Notes: generated by a model not told the origin, from the sequence alone. 64,000 nt of DNA from Asterias amurensis (GCF_032118995.1 NC_092650.1:24996001-25060000), one strand, 5' to 3'; shown: positions 45,306 through 57,423, counted from the stretch's first letter. Program-made: numbers and translations.

Positions 45306-45365
45306 CAACAAATTTCTCTTTATTATTATATTATTATTGATTTGTATTTGTGTATTCTGGGGCAG

Positions 45366-45488
45366 CATTATCCTCTGTACAGGTCGACGGAGGCTGTATG
45401 TGAAGGACCAGACGCCCCCTCGCTGGAAGAACAAACAAAAAAGAACAAAGAGAGATATGACGTCATCTCTAAAAAGGCCTCCCAACAG
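45366..45488 (+). CDS. MPPE1: MPPE1 coding exon 6
   Basis: Forty-one codons after CTGGGGCAG begin HYPLYRSTEAVCEGPDAPS and end YDVISKKASQQ|GTGAGC. HYPLYR carries the histidine of the fourth metal-binding motif. Confidence 0.94.
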
Positions 45489-45786
45489 GTGAGCGTGCAA
45501 ATTACGAAAGCAGAATTGTAGAGACATTTAGTTTGTGGTAACACCGTTCATTAATACATCGTTCTATGAGCCACCAAGCATTTGAGCCAACTTCCAGCCA
45601 CGGTTTATTCGCCAAAGATTACGGTGTAACACTTAGTAGAATCAGCTGCTCTGATTGGTTCTTTGGGACCAACGACTTCACGTCCCATCTGAGGGAGCAT
45701 GATGGTAAAGTGTCTTGAATTTCTATGGGTTTTTTTAAATCTTGATTCAGTTTTAATTTTTTTTTTTTTTTTTTTTCAATTGTTAG

Positions 45787-45927
45787 TTATTATCGTGGAT
45801 TCGGCCCCGGATGATCCTGAGTGGCCACGCCCACCATGGATGCTATGTCCTTCATCCTGGAGGGATCCCTGAGCTTTCTGTTCCATCGTTCAGCTGGAGG
45901 AATCGTAACAACCCAAGTCTAATCATG
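45787..45927 (+). CDS. MPPE1: MPPE1 coding exon 7, GHxH motif
   Basis: Forty-seven codons after a T-rich tract and TTGTTAG read [19 protein letters not shown], then [31 protein letters not shown] supplies the last two metal ligands. Confidence 0.95.
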
Positions 45928-46681
45928 GTAAGGAATGTTTTGTAGTTCAGTCATGTTTCTTGAATTTGGTCTTAGTTCATCAAGCTGCTTGACATTGGAC
46001 CTCGGCCTCTCTTGTATTTACGAATCTAAACTATAGAGTCTATTCTCTGACTTAAACTATTTCCCCCATTGGTTATGTAACACAGTTTCAATGAATTGGA
46101 TTATTCAATAGTAACAACACTAGTTTGTTTATCTAATTTTGTGTACCTTGTCAACGTTGGTTGGTCACATTTTATGATTATTTTACAAAATATATATTCA
46201 TACTTGAGTGCTTGCAACATTATCAAATACAACGTCAGTGTGCTCAGCTAACAATAAATTGTGTTACTAAAGTGATTTTTCTTAGCTTGAAAATGTTATT
46301 GTAAGTTGAAAGATAACCTAAATTACTTTCAGCTATGTTTTGTTGCACTTAATGTTATCTTTCAGTTTGGAAAGACAGTAATTTTCAAGTTGAACTATTT
46401 ACTTAAGTTTGTAATGAATCTACACTCAACTGTAGATTATAAAGGAAAGTGTCGATTCATACAAAAATAATCTACACTTTCAACAATAGAGTGGCGTCAC
46501 ATAAATAGTTTAAGTAGTAGGATCCTCGTTTGTTTATTTGTTTATTAGTTTAAATAATTGCTTACAAAAAATAATAACAGCCTGATATTGGAATTTTTTC
46601 TCAAAGGCTGAAATAATTATTTGTAAAAATCTTTGCTTCAATTTTGCTTGAATTTGTATTTGGATTATGAATTTGTTGCAG

Positions 46682-46843
46682 GCCACGATAACACCAGATC
46701 GTTTGGAGTATAATAAGTGTTTCATACCCCAGGAGTCAACCGTTATAAGCGTCTATATTTCCTTTGGCGTCCTGATGTTGGTCTGGGTCGTCATTCTGAT
46801 ATTCTACAAATGTGGGAAGAGATTCAAGATTCATGGGATGTAA
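46682..46843 (+). CDS. MPPE1: MPPE1 coding exon 8, C-terminal membrane segment
   Basis: Fifty-three codons plus TAA begin ATITPDRLEYNKCFIPQEST, followed by a hydrophobic span (YISFGVLMLVWVVILIFY) and a basic tail. The ITP...KC(F/Y)(I/L)P pattern matches human MPPE1. Confidence 0.93.
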   Translation, partial: ATITPDRLEYNKCFIPQESTVISVYISFGVLMLVWVVILIFYKCGKRFKIHGM

Positions 46844-47411
46844 ATCCATCTGAGAGTGGACCTCCAGTGTCTAAAGCTGTGTTCCCATCGGACTTTTTTG
46901 TTTTTTTTTTAAGTACTGCAACTTTTCTGTAGAATGACACAATTAAATCCAATGGGGATGCATGGTAAACTTCCCTTCCTGTCAACTGCGACTGTGATGT
47001 AAAATAACAGGCCGAAAAAGGTGGCTGAAGACTTCTGCGCAGCCATGGTAACTTAACAGGGCCACTAAAAAGTCCAATGGGAACAGCACTAGGCTATAAA
47101 CCTTCCGCGACCATGCTGTAAAACCTTTGCAAACACCGCTTATCTGTATGTGTGCAAGACTGTTTCTAGCATTGATATATCAAAAAGGGGGCTGGCTTTT
47201 TTTGCATTAAGCCTGAGTTTGGTTGCATAACAACCTTTCTTTTGTGTCTTCACAGCCGCTGTGTTTGGTTGGCCAAAAGTAAGCGCTCAGCCAGTAATAT
47301 GTCTTCCTTTGACCTCAGTAAGAGGCTGTTTGAGAATGTGACATCATATACGAAGGGTCTATTTAAATAAGCGTAGTATAAGCATACCATAAAGAAGCTC
47401 CTGAATATATC

Positions 47412-47718
47412 ATGGACATGCTCAACTTAAAATCCCAACAAAGACATCTTCGTTCGTCTACGTCTTGCTCCCTTTTGTTGTGCCATGAACTCACTATTCA
47501 ACTTTTGCAGAGATTATTCTCTGTATATGGCCACAAAATTTGGAATAAGCTTCCCTTATATAAGAAATGCCAGCTCACTTACCTCATTCAAGACACTCCT
47601 TAAAGCTCACCTGTTCCAGCAGGCTTACTATCATTCAACTGTGCCTCAGCGCCTTAGAGCAAACTTTGGATTTTGGCGCTCTATAAACGACTTTTTCATT
47701 GATTTTTCTAGCTGCTAA
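47412..47718 (+). pseudogene. Decayed non-LTR retrotransposon RT C-terminus (CR1/L2/jockey-like)
   Basis: Two overlapping frames together give the conserved end of LINE ORF2: LFSVYGHKIWNKLPLY in one frame, then IRNASSLTSFKTLLKAHLFQ and QAYYHS in another. A frameshift near 47545 breaks it, and the rest of the polymerase is missing, so it is a 5'-truncated dead copy. It lies about 570 bp past the MPPE1 stop. GGCGCTCTATAAACGA near 47675 resembles the 3' tail of such elements. Confidence 0.7.
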
Positions 47719-48654
47719 TTTTGTTTAAACTATATATAATTGATATGTTATTACATTTTTGTGACGCCATTTGACCCTAACTCAAAGACAGATTATTTGT
47801 AACTCATTTTTGATAATGTATTAAGTTTTAAAATTTCTTTTATTTCATTCTCGATGTGGCCAAATTTCTTTTGACTTTTTTTGCCTACTTTATTTAAACT
47901 ATCTGTTTATTTTTCTTAAATGAAATGTATTAAGCATGTTTACGTTTTTGTGGAGCCATCTTACATCTAAATCTTAAAGTGCCAAGGCTGCATAAGGATG
48001 GATCTTTTTTTATTCAAAAAGTGTCATTATCAATGTACATTATGTACTATTTATTAAAGTACTTAAAAAGTGTCTTCAATTGTACTTTTACGACCCATAA
48101 TACACATGTTATCACAAGAGGGCTACTATCACTCAAGACTATTGACTTCGGGATGTATTGAGGCAACACAAATCAGCAAGATACATTTTTGTGCAATGAG
48201 AAACACCCCCCCCCCCCTTTTTTTTTACACAATTTCTAGAAACCTAAAAAGCTTGGTCAAAATGCAAATAGCGGGTCCTGAAAGACACAATATTTGTAAA
48301 CCATTTGTGATAAGCCAATGTATTCACTTTTCCAATGTTACTTACCACTAAAACTTTGTTTAAGACAATCATTTTTGCATAATCTGAAGAAGTAAGAGTT
48401 TCTTGGTCTAAATCTCTAAAGTTTGAGTGTCGAGTATGAATCCTAAAATAATGATTCAGCATTGGTAATTACTTAAAGAGGCTCTCCCAAGTTCAAATTC
48501 GGTAAATTCAGTTCTGTGATTCACACATTTTCCAACAATAGAGGGGGCAAACGTTAGCAGTCGGTTACCTCACATAAAATGGCGTCAAATGCCATTGTGT
48601 TTGATTCTCACCCTTCAAGTGCAATTGATTGAATTGACATCACATCACAGTTTG

Positions 48655-48835
48655 CCTGTGCACCGATTTTACCCATACACCGATGTGTGTAAGCACTGTA
48701 ATCTCAGTACTTTCCCGAGTCCTGTTAAAAAAAATATAACAGGCATGTTACTCGGGTGGGATTCGAACCCACGACCCTTGCAATTCTAGAGCAGTGTCTG
48801 ACCAACTAGACTACCGAGGATACCCGGTAGCTAGA
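48655..48835 (-). repeat. tRNA-derived SINE, family S1 (reverse)
   Basis: The reverse complement contains GGTAGTCTAGTTGGTCAGAC and GGTTCGAATCCCACC, then the S1 tail. TACCGGGTATCCTCGG precedes the A box. Confidence 0.82.
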
Positions 48836-49399
48836 GGCAGTTGGAAATCATTGCTGCACTTTATCTTGATTCAAGGGAGTACTCATATCAAAAGAATTGC
48901 CATCATTACCAAGCTGTACCTTATATTCATTCATATCAGTCACAATGATTAACCAATGTTCACTCAAATACCTCTTCAGATTTTGTGTTATGACTCAATG
49001 TGCAATACAAATTAATCAATTTTTAGAAATAAGCTTTTGATATATATATTTTGTTTGTTACCCTTTCGGTTATAACCATGTTTACTTAATATGTATCTTA
49101 TTTAACATCTAACAAGTTGAATCTCTTATTCAACTGAAGACTTATTGACATTTCAATTGTGTGATAGATTATGAATTTTACAATAAAACCAAAACTACAT
49201 TGAATGAAATGTAATTCGAAGTTCTAGTCATGTTTGAGTTTTTTAGAGTTTTGGATCAAATTTAAGCCATAATTATGAGATGTGAATCAAAATTCTGGCA
49301 TTATTTATTTTCTCTCCAAATTGCAATGCTTTATCTTCCCTTTTATTGGAGTTAAATAATTTCTCTTTTGTTTCTTTTGACGAGTTTCTGGGGTAGTCC

Positions 49400-49781
49400 G
49401 TAAAGGCAGTGGACACTATTGGTAATTACACAAAATAATTATTAGCATCAAACCTTATTTAGTAACGAGTAATGGGGAGAGATTGATGGTATAAAACATT
49501 GTGAGAAATGGCTCCCTCTGAAGTGATGTAGTTTTGGAGAAAGAAGTAATTTTCCACAACTTTGATTTTGAGACCTCAAGTTTAGAATTTGAGGTCTTGA
49601 AATCAAGCATCTGAAAGCACACAACTTCGTGTGGTAAGGGTGTTTTTTCTTTCATTATTATCTAGCAACTTCGACGACCGATTGAGCTCATACTTTCACA
49701 GGTTGGTTTATGTATACGTTGAGATACACCAAGTGAGAAGACTGGTCTTTTACAATTACCAATAGTGTCCACTGGCTTTAA
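49400..49781 (+). mobile_element. Family A MITE, copy 13
   Basis: Full-length forward copy; left TTAA changed to GTAA, right TTAA intact. Confidence 0.88.
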
Positions 49782-50159
49782 CCTCGTTTTGAAATAATTG
49801 TGTTTTGCCTTGATCAGAACATGGATGGAGATCATGAGCAATAGAAGTCTTTGCAGTAATATAACTTTTAAAAGTCACTCCAGTGTGCAGCCATGTGTAC
49901 ACTTATTTAAATTAGCTGTCTGCATGAGCACACAAGACTCATGTTTGGATAGGGAGGAAGGAGTACACAGTGGTGGTAGATGCAGAGTAGACTCTGGTGG
50001 GACCTGAACCCTCAACCATGGAGGTAGAATGCCTCAACTAGTGGGACCTGAACCCTCGACCATGGAGGAAGAATGCCTCAACTAGCATTTAAAAGCAGAG
50101 ATCTTCAGTCAGAGATGGCCCATGAAGAAGCAGGTACAGAGTGAAAATTCATTTTCTTC

Positions 50160-50449
50160 TTAAAGACAGTGGTTATTACTCAAAATAATTCTTAGCATAA
50201 AACCTTCTTTTGTAACGTTAATGACGAGACATTTATAGTATAAATTATTATGAGAAACGGCTCCCTCTGAAGTAACATAGTTTTCAAGAAAGAAGTAATT
50301 CTCAACCACTTTCTTTCATTATTAGCTTGCAACTTTGTCGACCAATTGAGCTCAAATTTTCACAGGTTTGTTATTTTATGCTAATGTTGAGATACACCTA
50401 CTGTGAAGGCTATTCGTTGACAATTACCATCAGTGTTCGGTGTCTTTAA
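50160..50449 (+). mobile_element. Family A MITE, copy 14 (internally deleted)
   Basis: TTAAAGACAGTGG to CGGTGTCTTTAA with the central hairpin deleted. The duplicate at 51938-52226 lacks its left end. Confidence 0.85.
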
Positions 50450-51105
50450 AACATGCAGCCATTGGTGATGATGTTGTCTAAGACCCATCCAAATAATGTC
50501 AGCATCATGTTTTACTGACAAAATGGAACCATATCATGATCAACTAGCATTTAAAAGCAGTTCTTCAGTCAGTTCGGAGCCCATAGAATTAGGTACCGAG
50601 TGAGTGTACCGAGTTCAAACATTTACTTTCTCAGAGACATGCAGCCGATATTGGTAACGAATTAAGACCCGTAAAAATGTCAAGTTTTTCTTTGGTTTTA
50701 CTGACAAAATGGGGACCATTATCATGAACTATTTTCTTTTTTCCTTTAGCTCTTAAATGCCCAGCCACAACCAGGGTACCCAAGCCCGTTCATCATTTTG
50801 CTTATCACCTAATTCTGGACTGCCATCACCATCTTCACATAATACAGAAAAGGCGCTGAATTTATGCGCTAACTGTGTAAGAATGCCTGTACCGTGAAAT
50901 CCAAACATGCATAATTCCCTGCCGTAGACTGTGAAATGCCCTTAACGTAAAATGCCAAAATTCCCTGCTTCTGAGAGTGCCAACTCTGTGCTTGCATTAA
51001 GCAGAGACATCATATTAGACCCTGCGAGTTCCGAGTTCAAATTCCTCAGTGCAACCAACAACAAAGCCAAAGATTTTTACACTAAACAGTCTACCAAAAC
51101 AACTA

Positions 51106-51458
51106 TTAAAGGATTTGGGTACTTTTTCAAACGTCCATAGATTTCCATTAAACTTACAGGGTTTGAAGATAATGATAGTGGAAAGCTTCCCTTCAAACAT
51201 TACTTACTGTATGGGGTGCTGTAGTTTGTGAGAAATGAGTAAAACAATGTCATGAAAATACGTTTGTAAATGCTTAAAATAATGTTGGTCTCATGAGACC
51301 AAAATTATTTTCATGGCATTGTTTTACTCATTACCAAAAAACTACAGCACTTCAGCACGTAATATTTTCAGGGAAGCTTTCTACTATCATTATCTTCAAA
51401 CTGTGTAAGTTTAGTGTAAATCTGTGGACATTGTGTTTTTTTCCCTACAAAAAGTTAA
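51106..51458. mobile_element. Family H palindromic MITE, copy in unit 1
   Basis: TTAA to TTAA. Left part (GGTTTGAAGATAATGATAGT, GGAAAGCTTCCC) mirrors the right part (GGGAAGCTTTCTACTATCAT); the centre is GGTCTCATGAGACC. Copy 2 is at 52877-53229. Confidence 0.8.
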
Positions 51459-51756
51459 AATCATCAATTTTTTCCTTGACACAGTGATTCAAACTTTATT
51501 ACAGGTCAATTCAGGTATCAGACCATTTTCCCCAAAGGCCAAAATGCTTCTTGTTGGGCTATGCAAATGGTTTTGTTTTCCCTTTATTTAGTTCTGTTAT
51601 ATAACTCCATGGCATAGAAATTCTCCTTGGGCCGAGTCCTACTTTGTTTCTCTTCATCAAGCGCTATATTAAGTTTTCTTTATAACTCTTTATTATTAGT
51701 ATCTTTTTTTTATGTGTTTAGGGGAGGGGGTAGGGAAAGGCAAAGATGTGGACCAC

Positions 51757-53526
51757 TCGACCATGGAGGTAGACTGCCTCAATTAGTGGGACCTGAACCC
51801 TCGACCATGGAGGTAGACTGCCTCAACTAGTGGGACCTGAACCCTCGACCATGGAGGTAGAATGCCTCAACTAGCATTTAAAAGCAGAGTTCTTCAGTCA
51901 GAGATGGCCCATGAAGAAGCAGGTACAGAGTGAAAATTTACTACTCAAAATAATTCTTAGCATAAAACCTTCTTTTGTAACGAGTAATGGGGAGACGGTG
52001 ATAGTATAAATTATTGTGAGAAACGGCTCCCTCTGAAGTAGCATAGTTTTCAAGAAAGAAGTCATTCTCAACGACTTTCTTTCATTATTATCTTGCAACT
52101 TTGTCGACCAATTGAGCTCAAATTTTCACAGGTTTGTTATTTTATGCTAATGTTGAGATACACCTACTGTGAAGGCTATTCGTTGACACTGATTACCCAA
52201 TTACCATCAGTGTTCGGTGTCTTTAAGACATGCAGCCATTGGTGATGATGTTGTCTAAGACCCATCCAAATAATGTCAGCATCATGTTTTACTGACAAAA
52301 TGGAACCATATCATGATCAACTAGCATTTAAAAGCAGTTCTTCAGTCAGTTCAGGGCCCATAGAATTAGGTACCGAGTGTTAAGTTCAAACATTTACTTT
52401 CTCAGAGACATGCAGCCGATATTGATAACGAATTAAGACCCATAAAAATGTCAAGTTTTTCTTTGGTTTTACTGACAAAATGGGGACCATTATCATGAAA
52501 TATATTATTTTTTTCTTGTGCTCTTAAATGCCCAGCCACAACCAGGGTACCCAAGCCCGTTCATCATTTTGCTTATCACCTAATTCTGGCCTGCCATCAC
52601 CATCTTCACATAATACAGAAAAGGCGCTGAGTTTATGCGCTAACTGTGTAAGAATGCCTGTACCGTGAAATCCAAACATGCATAATTCCCTGCCGTAGAC
52701 TGTGAAATGCCCTTGACGTAAAATGCCAAAATTCCCTGCTTCTGAGAGTGCCAACTCTGTGCTTGCATTAAGCAGAGACATCATATTAGACCCTACGAGT
52801 TCCGAGTTCAAATTCCTCAGTGCAACCAACAACAAAGCCAAAGATTTTTACACTAAACAGTCTACCAAAACAACTATTAAAGGATTTGGGTACTTTTTCA
52901 AACGTCCATAGATTTCCATTAAACTTACAGGGTTTGAAGATAATGATAGTGGAAAGCTTCCCTTCAAACATTACTTACTGTATGGGGTGCTGTAGTTTGT
53001 GAGAAATGAGTAAAACAATGTAATGAAAATACGTTTGTAAATGCTTAAAATAATTTTGGTCTCACGAGACCAAAATTATTTTCATGGCATTGTTTTACTC
53101 GTTACCAAAAAACTACAGCACTTCAGCACGTATTATTTTCAGGGAAGCTTTCTACTATCATTATCTTCAAACTGTGTAAGTTTAGTGTAAATCTGTGGAC
53201 ATTGTGTTTTTTTCCCTACAAAAAGTTAAAATCATCAATTTTTCCTTGACACAGTGATTCAAACTTTATTACAGGTCAATTCAGGTATCAGACCATTTTC
53301 CCCAAAGGCCAAAATGCTTCTTGTTGGGCTATGCAAATGGTTTTGTTTTCCCTTTATTTAGTTCTGTTATATAACTCCATGGCATAGAAATTCTCCTTGG
53401 GCCGAGTTCTACTTTGCTTCTCTTCATCAAGCGCTATATTAAGTTTTCTTTATAACTCTTTATTATTAGTATCTTTTTTTATGTGTTTAGGGGAGGGGGG
53501 TAGGGAAAGGCAAAGATGTGGACCAC
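51757..53526 (+). repeat. Tandem segmental duplication, unit 2
   Basis: Second copy, opening with three units of the 44-bp motif, then the same order of sequence with few changes: TTAAAGACAGTGGTT of the family A end is lost, and a short stretch near 52378 differs. Diverges from unit 1 after GGACCACT. Confidence 0.88.
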
Positions 53527-53734
53527 TTCAACTTATTTATCAAGAACATTTAGTTTTGGGTTGTATCTTGGTCATTGAAATTAAATGAATTTCACATTCC
53601 AGCCCCATCTATCCAACTAATCAGTAACTATCATATGAATAAATACAAACAAACAAAAACACCACAATAGTAACAATCAATTTTAGAAAACAATGTCTTA
53701 TTTTTAATACAAACTCTACCTTTTCACAAATAAT

Positions 53735-53945
53735 AATAATAACAACACTAATTATGGCTTCTTATATAGCGCACATGTCCATCACCCGTGACGCTCATGG
53801 CGCCGTAACATACAGTATTTCCTGCCAGATTTTGGACTATGGTTTGAATTATGAGACCTAATTCTGATAGCACCATGTAATGCTTTACAAGGTTCTGTGG
53901 CGCAATTTGCTGCCGATCGGACCAGGAACACCAGGCATGATGCTA
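53735..53945 (-). repeat. SINE S3, truncated
   Basis: Shares TTATATAGCGCACATGTCC, TTTGAATTATGAGACC and ATGCTTTACAAGGTTCTG with 43060-43440; the tRNA head is replaced by the adjoining family A copy. Confidence 0.7.
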
Positions 53946-53947
53946 CC

Positions 53948-54271
53948 ACAACGTATTGGGGAGAGGTTGAAGGTATAAAACATAGTGAGAAACGCCTCCC
54001 TCTGAAGTATTAAATAGTTTTCGAGAAAGAAGTAATTTCCACAAAGAATTTGATTTCCAGACCTCAGAATTTGATTTTGAGGTCTCGGAATCAAGCATCT
54101 GAAAGCACACAACTTCGTGTGACAAGGTATTTTTTCTTTCATTATTATCTCACAACTTTGGCGACCAAATGAGCTCAAATTTTCACAGGTTTGTTATTGT
54201 ATGCATATGTTGAGATACACCAAGTGGGAAGACTGGTTTTTACAACTACCAATAGTGTCCAGGGTCTTTAA
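53948..54271 (+). mobile_element. Family A MITE, copy 15 (left-truncated)
   Basis: Body from TATTGGGGAGAGGTTGA to TGTCCAGGGTCTTTAA; the first 60 or so bases are missing. Confidence 0.85.
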
Positions 54272-54449
54272 CATAAAAACAAGCAAATATGAGATTGAGA
54301 AATTGCAAGGTATAAACCATACAACCAAATTATGTACAAGTCTTTTTTTTTAAGTAAGAAAGCATTCTTCAGATGACATATTACAAAGTTATTAGCAACC
54401 TTTTAATGAGGCTGCAGAAACAGCTGGCTCATCCACTGTCCAGACATAA

Positions 54450-54582
54450 TTATTATTATCTCGCAACTTCAACCACCAATTGAGCTCAAATTTTCACAGG
54501 TTTGTTATTTTATGCATATGTTGAGATACATCAAGTGAGAAGACTGGTCTGTGACACTTACCAATAGTGTCCAGTGTCTTTT
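54450..54582 (+). mobile_element. Family A MITE fragment
   Basis: Only the right third (ATTATCTCGCAACTTCAACC to GTCCAGTGTCTTTTA). Confidence 0.8.
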
Positions 54583-54984
54583 ACAAATATGTTAACCTTT
54601 TTGGTTATAAATATAAATAAGAAATATTCACAACAACAAATTAGTACCTCTTAAATTTTTGCTACAAAAATAACGGCTTCTAGGTTTCCTTTTAAGGTGG
54701 TCTGTTGGGAGAAAAATCTGCCTCAAACAGGTTTTTATAAAAGTCCCAAAAGTCACTTGTATTTCAAAAACAGTACCCTTATTTCAGTACTTTGGTATCA
54801 ATATAATAAAAATACTAAAAGTTATATATACACAAATTTTATACACTCACAAAATATTTGCTATTTTTTTATCAGCAATCTTGTATTCCTCAAAGCACAG
54901 ACAAGAAGCCAAGTCGAAATAAGCGGCTACAGATTCATTGTCATGGGAACAAATGGTAAGAATCATTGCTGACAAAAAGATCGG

Positions 54985-55163
54985 GGCCCAATTTTATAGA
55001 GCTGCTAAGCACAAAAATTTGCTTTGCATAAAATGATAAAAGTGATTTTCAGGATATCAGCAGCCGAGTACCAGTAACAAGCAATATGCCACAAATTAAA
55101 ATTTTGCTGGTAATCCGATTTTTATCAAGGAAGAAATTTTATGCTATATGAAATTTGGCCCTG
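54985..55163. mobile_element. Family C MITE
   Basis: Left end GGGCCCAATTTTATAGAGCT; the right end is reduced to TATATGAAATTTGGCCCTG. Confidence 0.75.
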
Positions 55164-55640
55164 CAACGAGGTAGGACCACAAGTTCAGGAGATATGTTTA
55201 AATTCATTTCCTCCTTTTGGCAATTCCTTGGGTTTACATTCCAAGGGGACTTTGTCATGTCTTTGGTAAGACATTTCAAAAACCCAATGTGATTTTAGAA
55301 TATTTAGTACTAAATTTGTGTTCTTTTTCATATGCTTGATGTTTGCCAGCCAGCAAAAAACTTCCAACCAGCAACAAATTCAGCTGCAACATTACAGATG
55401 CTAAGCCATCAGAAAACAAACTAATATTCTCATTAAAATTTATTACTTTAGTTTTGGTTGCAACAAATATTAAGCAACAATTATATTCCAACATTTGTTC
55501 TGATGCATCAGCTTTCAGCGGCGAACGAAGAAACAAATCAGCTTGAATAAATCCTCTCACTCTGTGCAAAACAAAACAACGACAGAGAAATATTTGTAAA
55601 AATGGTGATTGTGTAGGGTCATAGATAGATTCGATACCAA

Positions 55641-56170
55641 GACCCAATTTCATAGAACTGCTTAAAGGCAGTGGACACTATTGGTAATTACTCAAAATAA
55701 TTATCAGCATAAAACCTTACTTGGTAACAAGTAATGGGGAGAGGTTGATAGTATAAAACATTGTGAGAAACGGCTCCCTCTGAAGTGGAGTAGTTTTTGA
55801 GAAAGATTTAATTTTCCACGAATTTGATTTCGAGACCTCAAGTTTAGAATTTGAGGTCTCGAAATCAAGCAATTGACAAGGGTGTTTATTCTTTCATTAC
55901 TATCTTGCAACTTCAACGACCGATTGAGCTCAAATTTTCACAGGCTTGTTATTTTATGCATGTGTTGAGATACATAAAGTGAGAAGACTTGTTTTTGACA
56001 ATAACCAATAGTGTCCAGGGACTTAAAACAGAAAATATTGCATGACAATTTCATTTTTGCTAAGCAAAAATGAGCATGCTACCAGTCACAATGTGTACAT
56101 AGGACATAGTAGTTTGGCTGGTAACCTTATACTGGTAAGCATTTTTTTGTTGTGTTGAGCTACTCTTTGA
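55641..56170. mobile_element. Family C MITE interrupted by family A
   Basis: CCCAATTTCATAGAACTGC lies left and AACAGAAAATATTGCATGAC with CCAGTCACAATGTGTACATA right of a family A insertion; together they follow family C. Confidence 0.75.
55662..56026 (+). mobile_element. Family A MITE, copy 17, nested in family C
   Basis: TTAA to TTAA. The host family C normally reads CTGCTTAAGCAC here, with one TTAA. Confidence 0.9.
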
Positions 56171-56697
56171 GCATGGTATCTATCGGTCCACTTGATGAGG
56201 CTGCCATGTGGTTAAAAACTTAAAACAACAACTTTCTGACTGACATGAAGTTTGTTATGGATCATTGCGCTGGTATCACTTAGTGTGTTGAGTTACCAAA
56301 ATGGTATTGGACTTCTCTGCAGCATGGAGTTATGTTTCCGGGGGAAAAATGTCCATAACTTCACTATGATTCTACTTGATGTTATGTAGTGTTTTGGGGT
56401 TTTATTGGTAAGGATAACTGAACTTGAAAGTGTAAATATAAACCACAAGGGAAACTCACAGTGTCAATTTTTAAATGATTTTGGGGTTGAACAAAGAATT
56501 TACTAACTACATGTTGTTATTACAAAATACTGTTTTAATTTTTTGAATAAAATCAAAAAGAAAACAATAGAAAGCATACATTAGAATGCATTTGGTTTTA
56601 TTTTGTTAAACAACTGTGATGGCCTTCATGCCTTTTTCTATTCTTACATTTTTGAGTCTGGTGCCGTATCTACTGGCCTTGATGCCTCTAAAGGAAC

Positions 56698-57070
56698 ATG
56701 TTGCCTTGGATCGGTCGAGTTGGTCTATAAAAAGCGTTTGTAACCGTTTGTTATAAAATGGATATGAGTGGAAAGATGTTTTAAAAGTAGAATACAATGA
56801 TCCACACAAATTTGCCTCGAAATTGCAAGGTTTTCCTTTCACTTGCGAACTAACACTGTCGGCCATTTATGGGAGTCAAAAACTTGACTCTCAATGGCCG
56901 ACCGTGTTAGCCGACGAGGTAAAAGGAAATCCGTGCAATTTCGAGGCATGTTTGTGAGGATTATTGTATTCTACTTTTACAACATCTTTCCAATCATATG
57001 CATTTGATAACAAACAAATACAGAACGCTCAAGACCCACTCAACCGATCCAGGGCAATATGTTCCTTTCA
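56698..57070. mobile_element. Family E MITE, copy 2
   Basis: CTAAAGGAACATGTTGCC to GGGCAATATGTTCCTTTCA; both TTAA sites have mutated. Internal TGGGAGTCAAAAACTTGACT forms the central hairpin. Confidence 0.85.
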
Positions 57071-57202
57071 CATTAGGCCTGCTCGCTCCAAGGCCAAAGT
57101 GGCCTTGCCCTTAAGCGTTTGTATTTCGAGGCCGGACTTTGCCTCAGTGAGAGCGCTGTTTAAACTTGTGACATCATATGCAAAGGGATCATTACCTGGA
57201 TA

Positions 57203-57355
57203 GAATTGTCTGCTAAGCATTAAAAGAGCAGGATACCAGTCACAAGTTGTACAAGTGACATGGTAGCTTGGCTGGTAACCTTTTTCTGGTAAGCATACCT
57301 TTATCAAGCTTAGCTAATTTTTTTTAATTTAAGCAGCTCTATGAAATTGGACCCC
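57203..57355. mobile_element. Family C MITE (left end lost)
   Basis: CCAGTCACAAGTTGTACAAG and GGTAACCTTTTTCTGGTAAG, with right end AAGCAGCTCTATGAAATTGG. Confidence 0.7.
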
Positions 57356-57423
57356 ACTTACTCTGTAAGGTAGGAGGCAGATGAGAAATTTTTTAATGAA
57401 TTGTCGCTTAGTTTGTTTCTTAC

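Larger units (their letters stand above)
38438..46843 (+). other. MPPE1: Gene: metallophosphoesterase 1 (PGAP5) (8 coding exons)
   Basis: Eight in-phase exons give 390 residues against 396 for human MPPE1. In vertebrates this enzyme removes an ethanolamine-phosphate side chain from GPI glycans and helps GPI-anchored proteins leave the ER. The order is: N-terminal membrane anchor (about residues 7-31), catalytic domain, C-terminal membrane segment (about 357-378). Metal-site motifs are complete: D66-T-H68, G107-D108, G145-N-H-D148, H250-Y-P and G303-H-A-H306. [14 protein letters not shown] near residue 325 is a strong family signature. The tail ends KCGKRFKIHGM, with no obvious di-lysine retrieval signal. 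Human-like spacing throughout argues for a functional gene. Introns 2 and 3 carry recent MITEs. Confidence 0.95.
46844..49399. other. Downstream of MPPE1: 3' UTR, LINE remnant, SINE
   Basis: The MPPE1 3' UTR probably starts here; its end is not clear. A LINE fragment lies at 47412-47718, a C run near 48207 and an S1 SINE at 48655-48835. The rest is AT-rich without recognised features. Confidence 0.5.
49985..51757 (+). repeat. Tandem segmental duplication, unit 1
   Basis: Nearly identical to 51757-53526 at an offset of about 1771. Includes two units of a 44-bp motif (GTGGGACCTGAACCCTCGAC...), a family A copy (50160-50449), and a palindromic H element (51106-51458). Ends at AAGATGTGGACCACT. 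Confidence 0.88.

Noticed and set aside
50952..53002. Duplicated 60-62-codon ORFs as a tandem gene pair
   Set aside because: They span the ends of palindromic elements, are open on both strands, and are duplicated only because the whole 1.77-kb unit is.
54876..54955. Possible + strand exon (acceptor TTTTATCAG, donor GTAAG, open frame)
   Set aside because: The 27-residue reading matches no family I know and no neighbouring + strand gene needs an exon here.
55276..55653. 125-codon minus-strand ORF as the missing cytochrome b5 terminal exon
   Set aside because: It has a hydrophobic stretch, but no in-phase acceptor joins it to the exon ending QLVR, and the opposite strand is also open.
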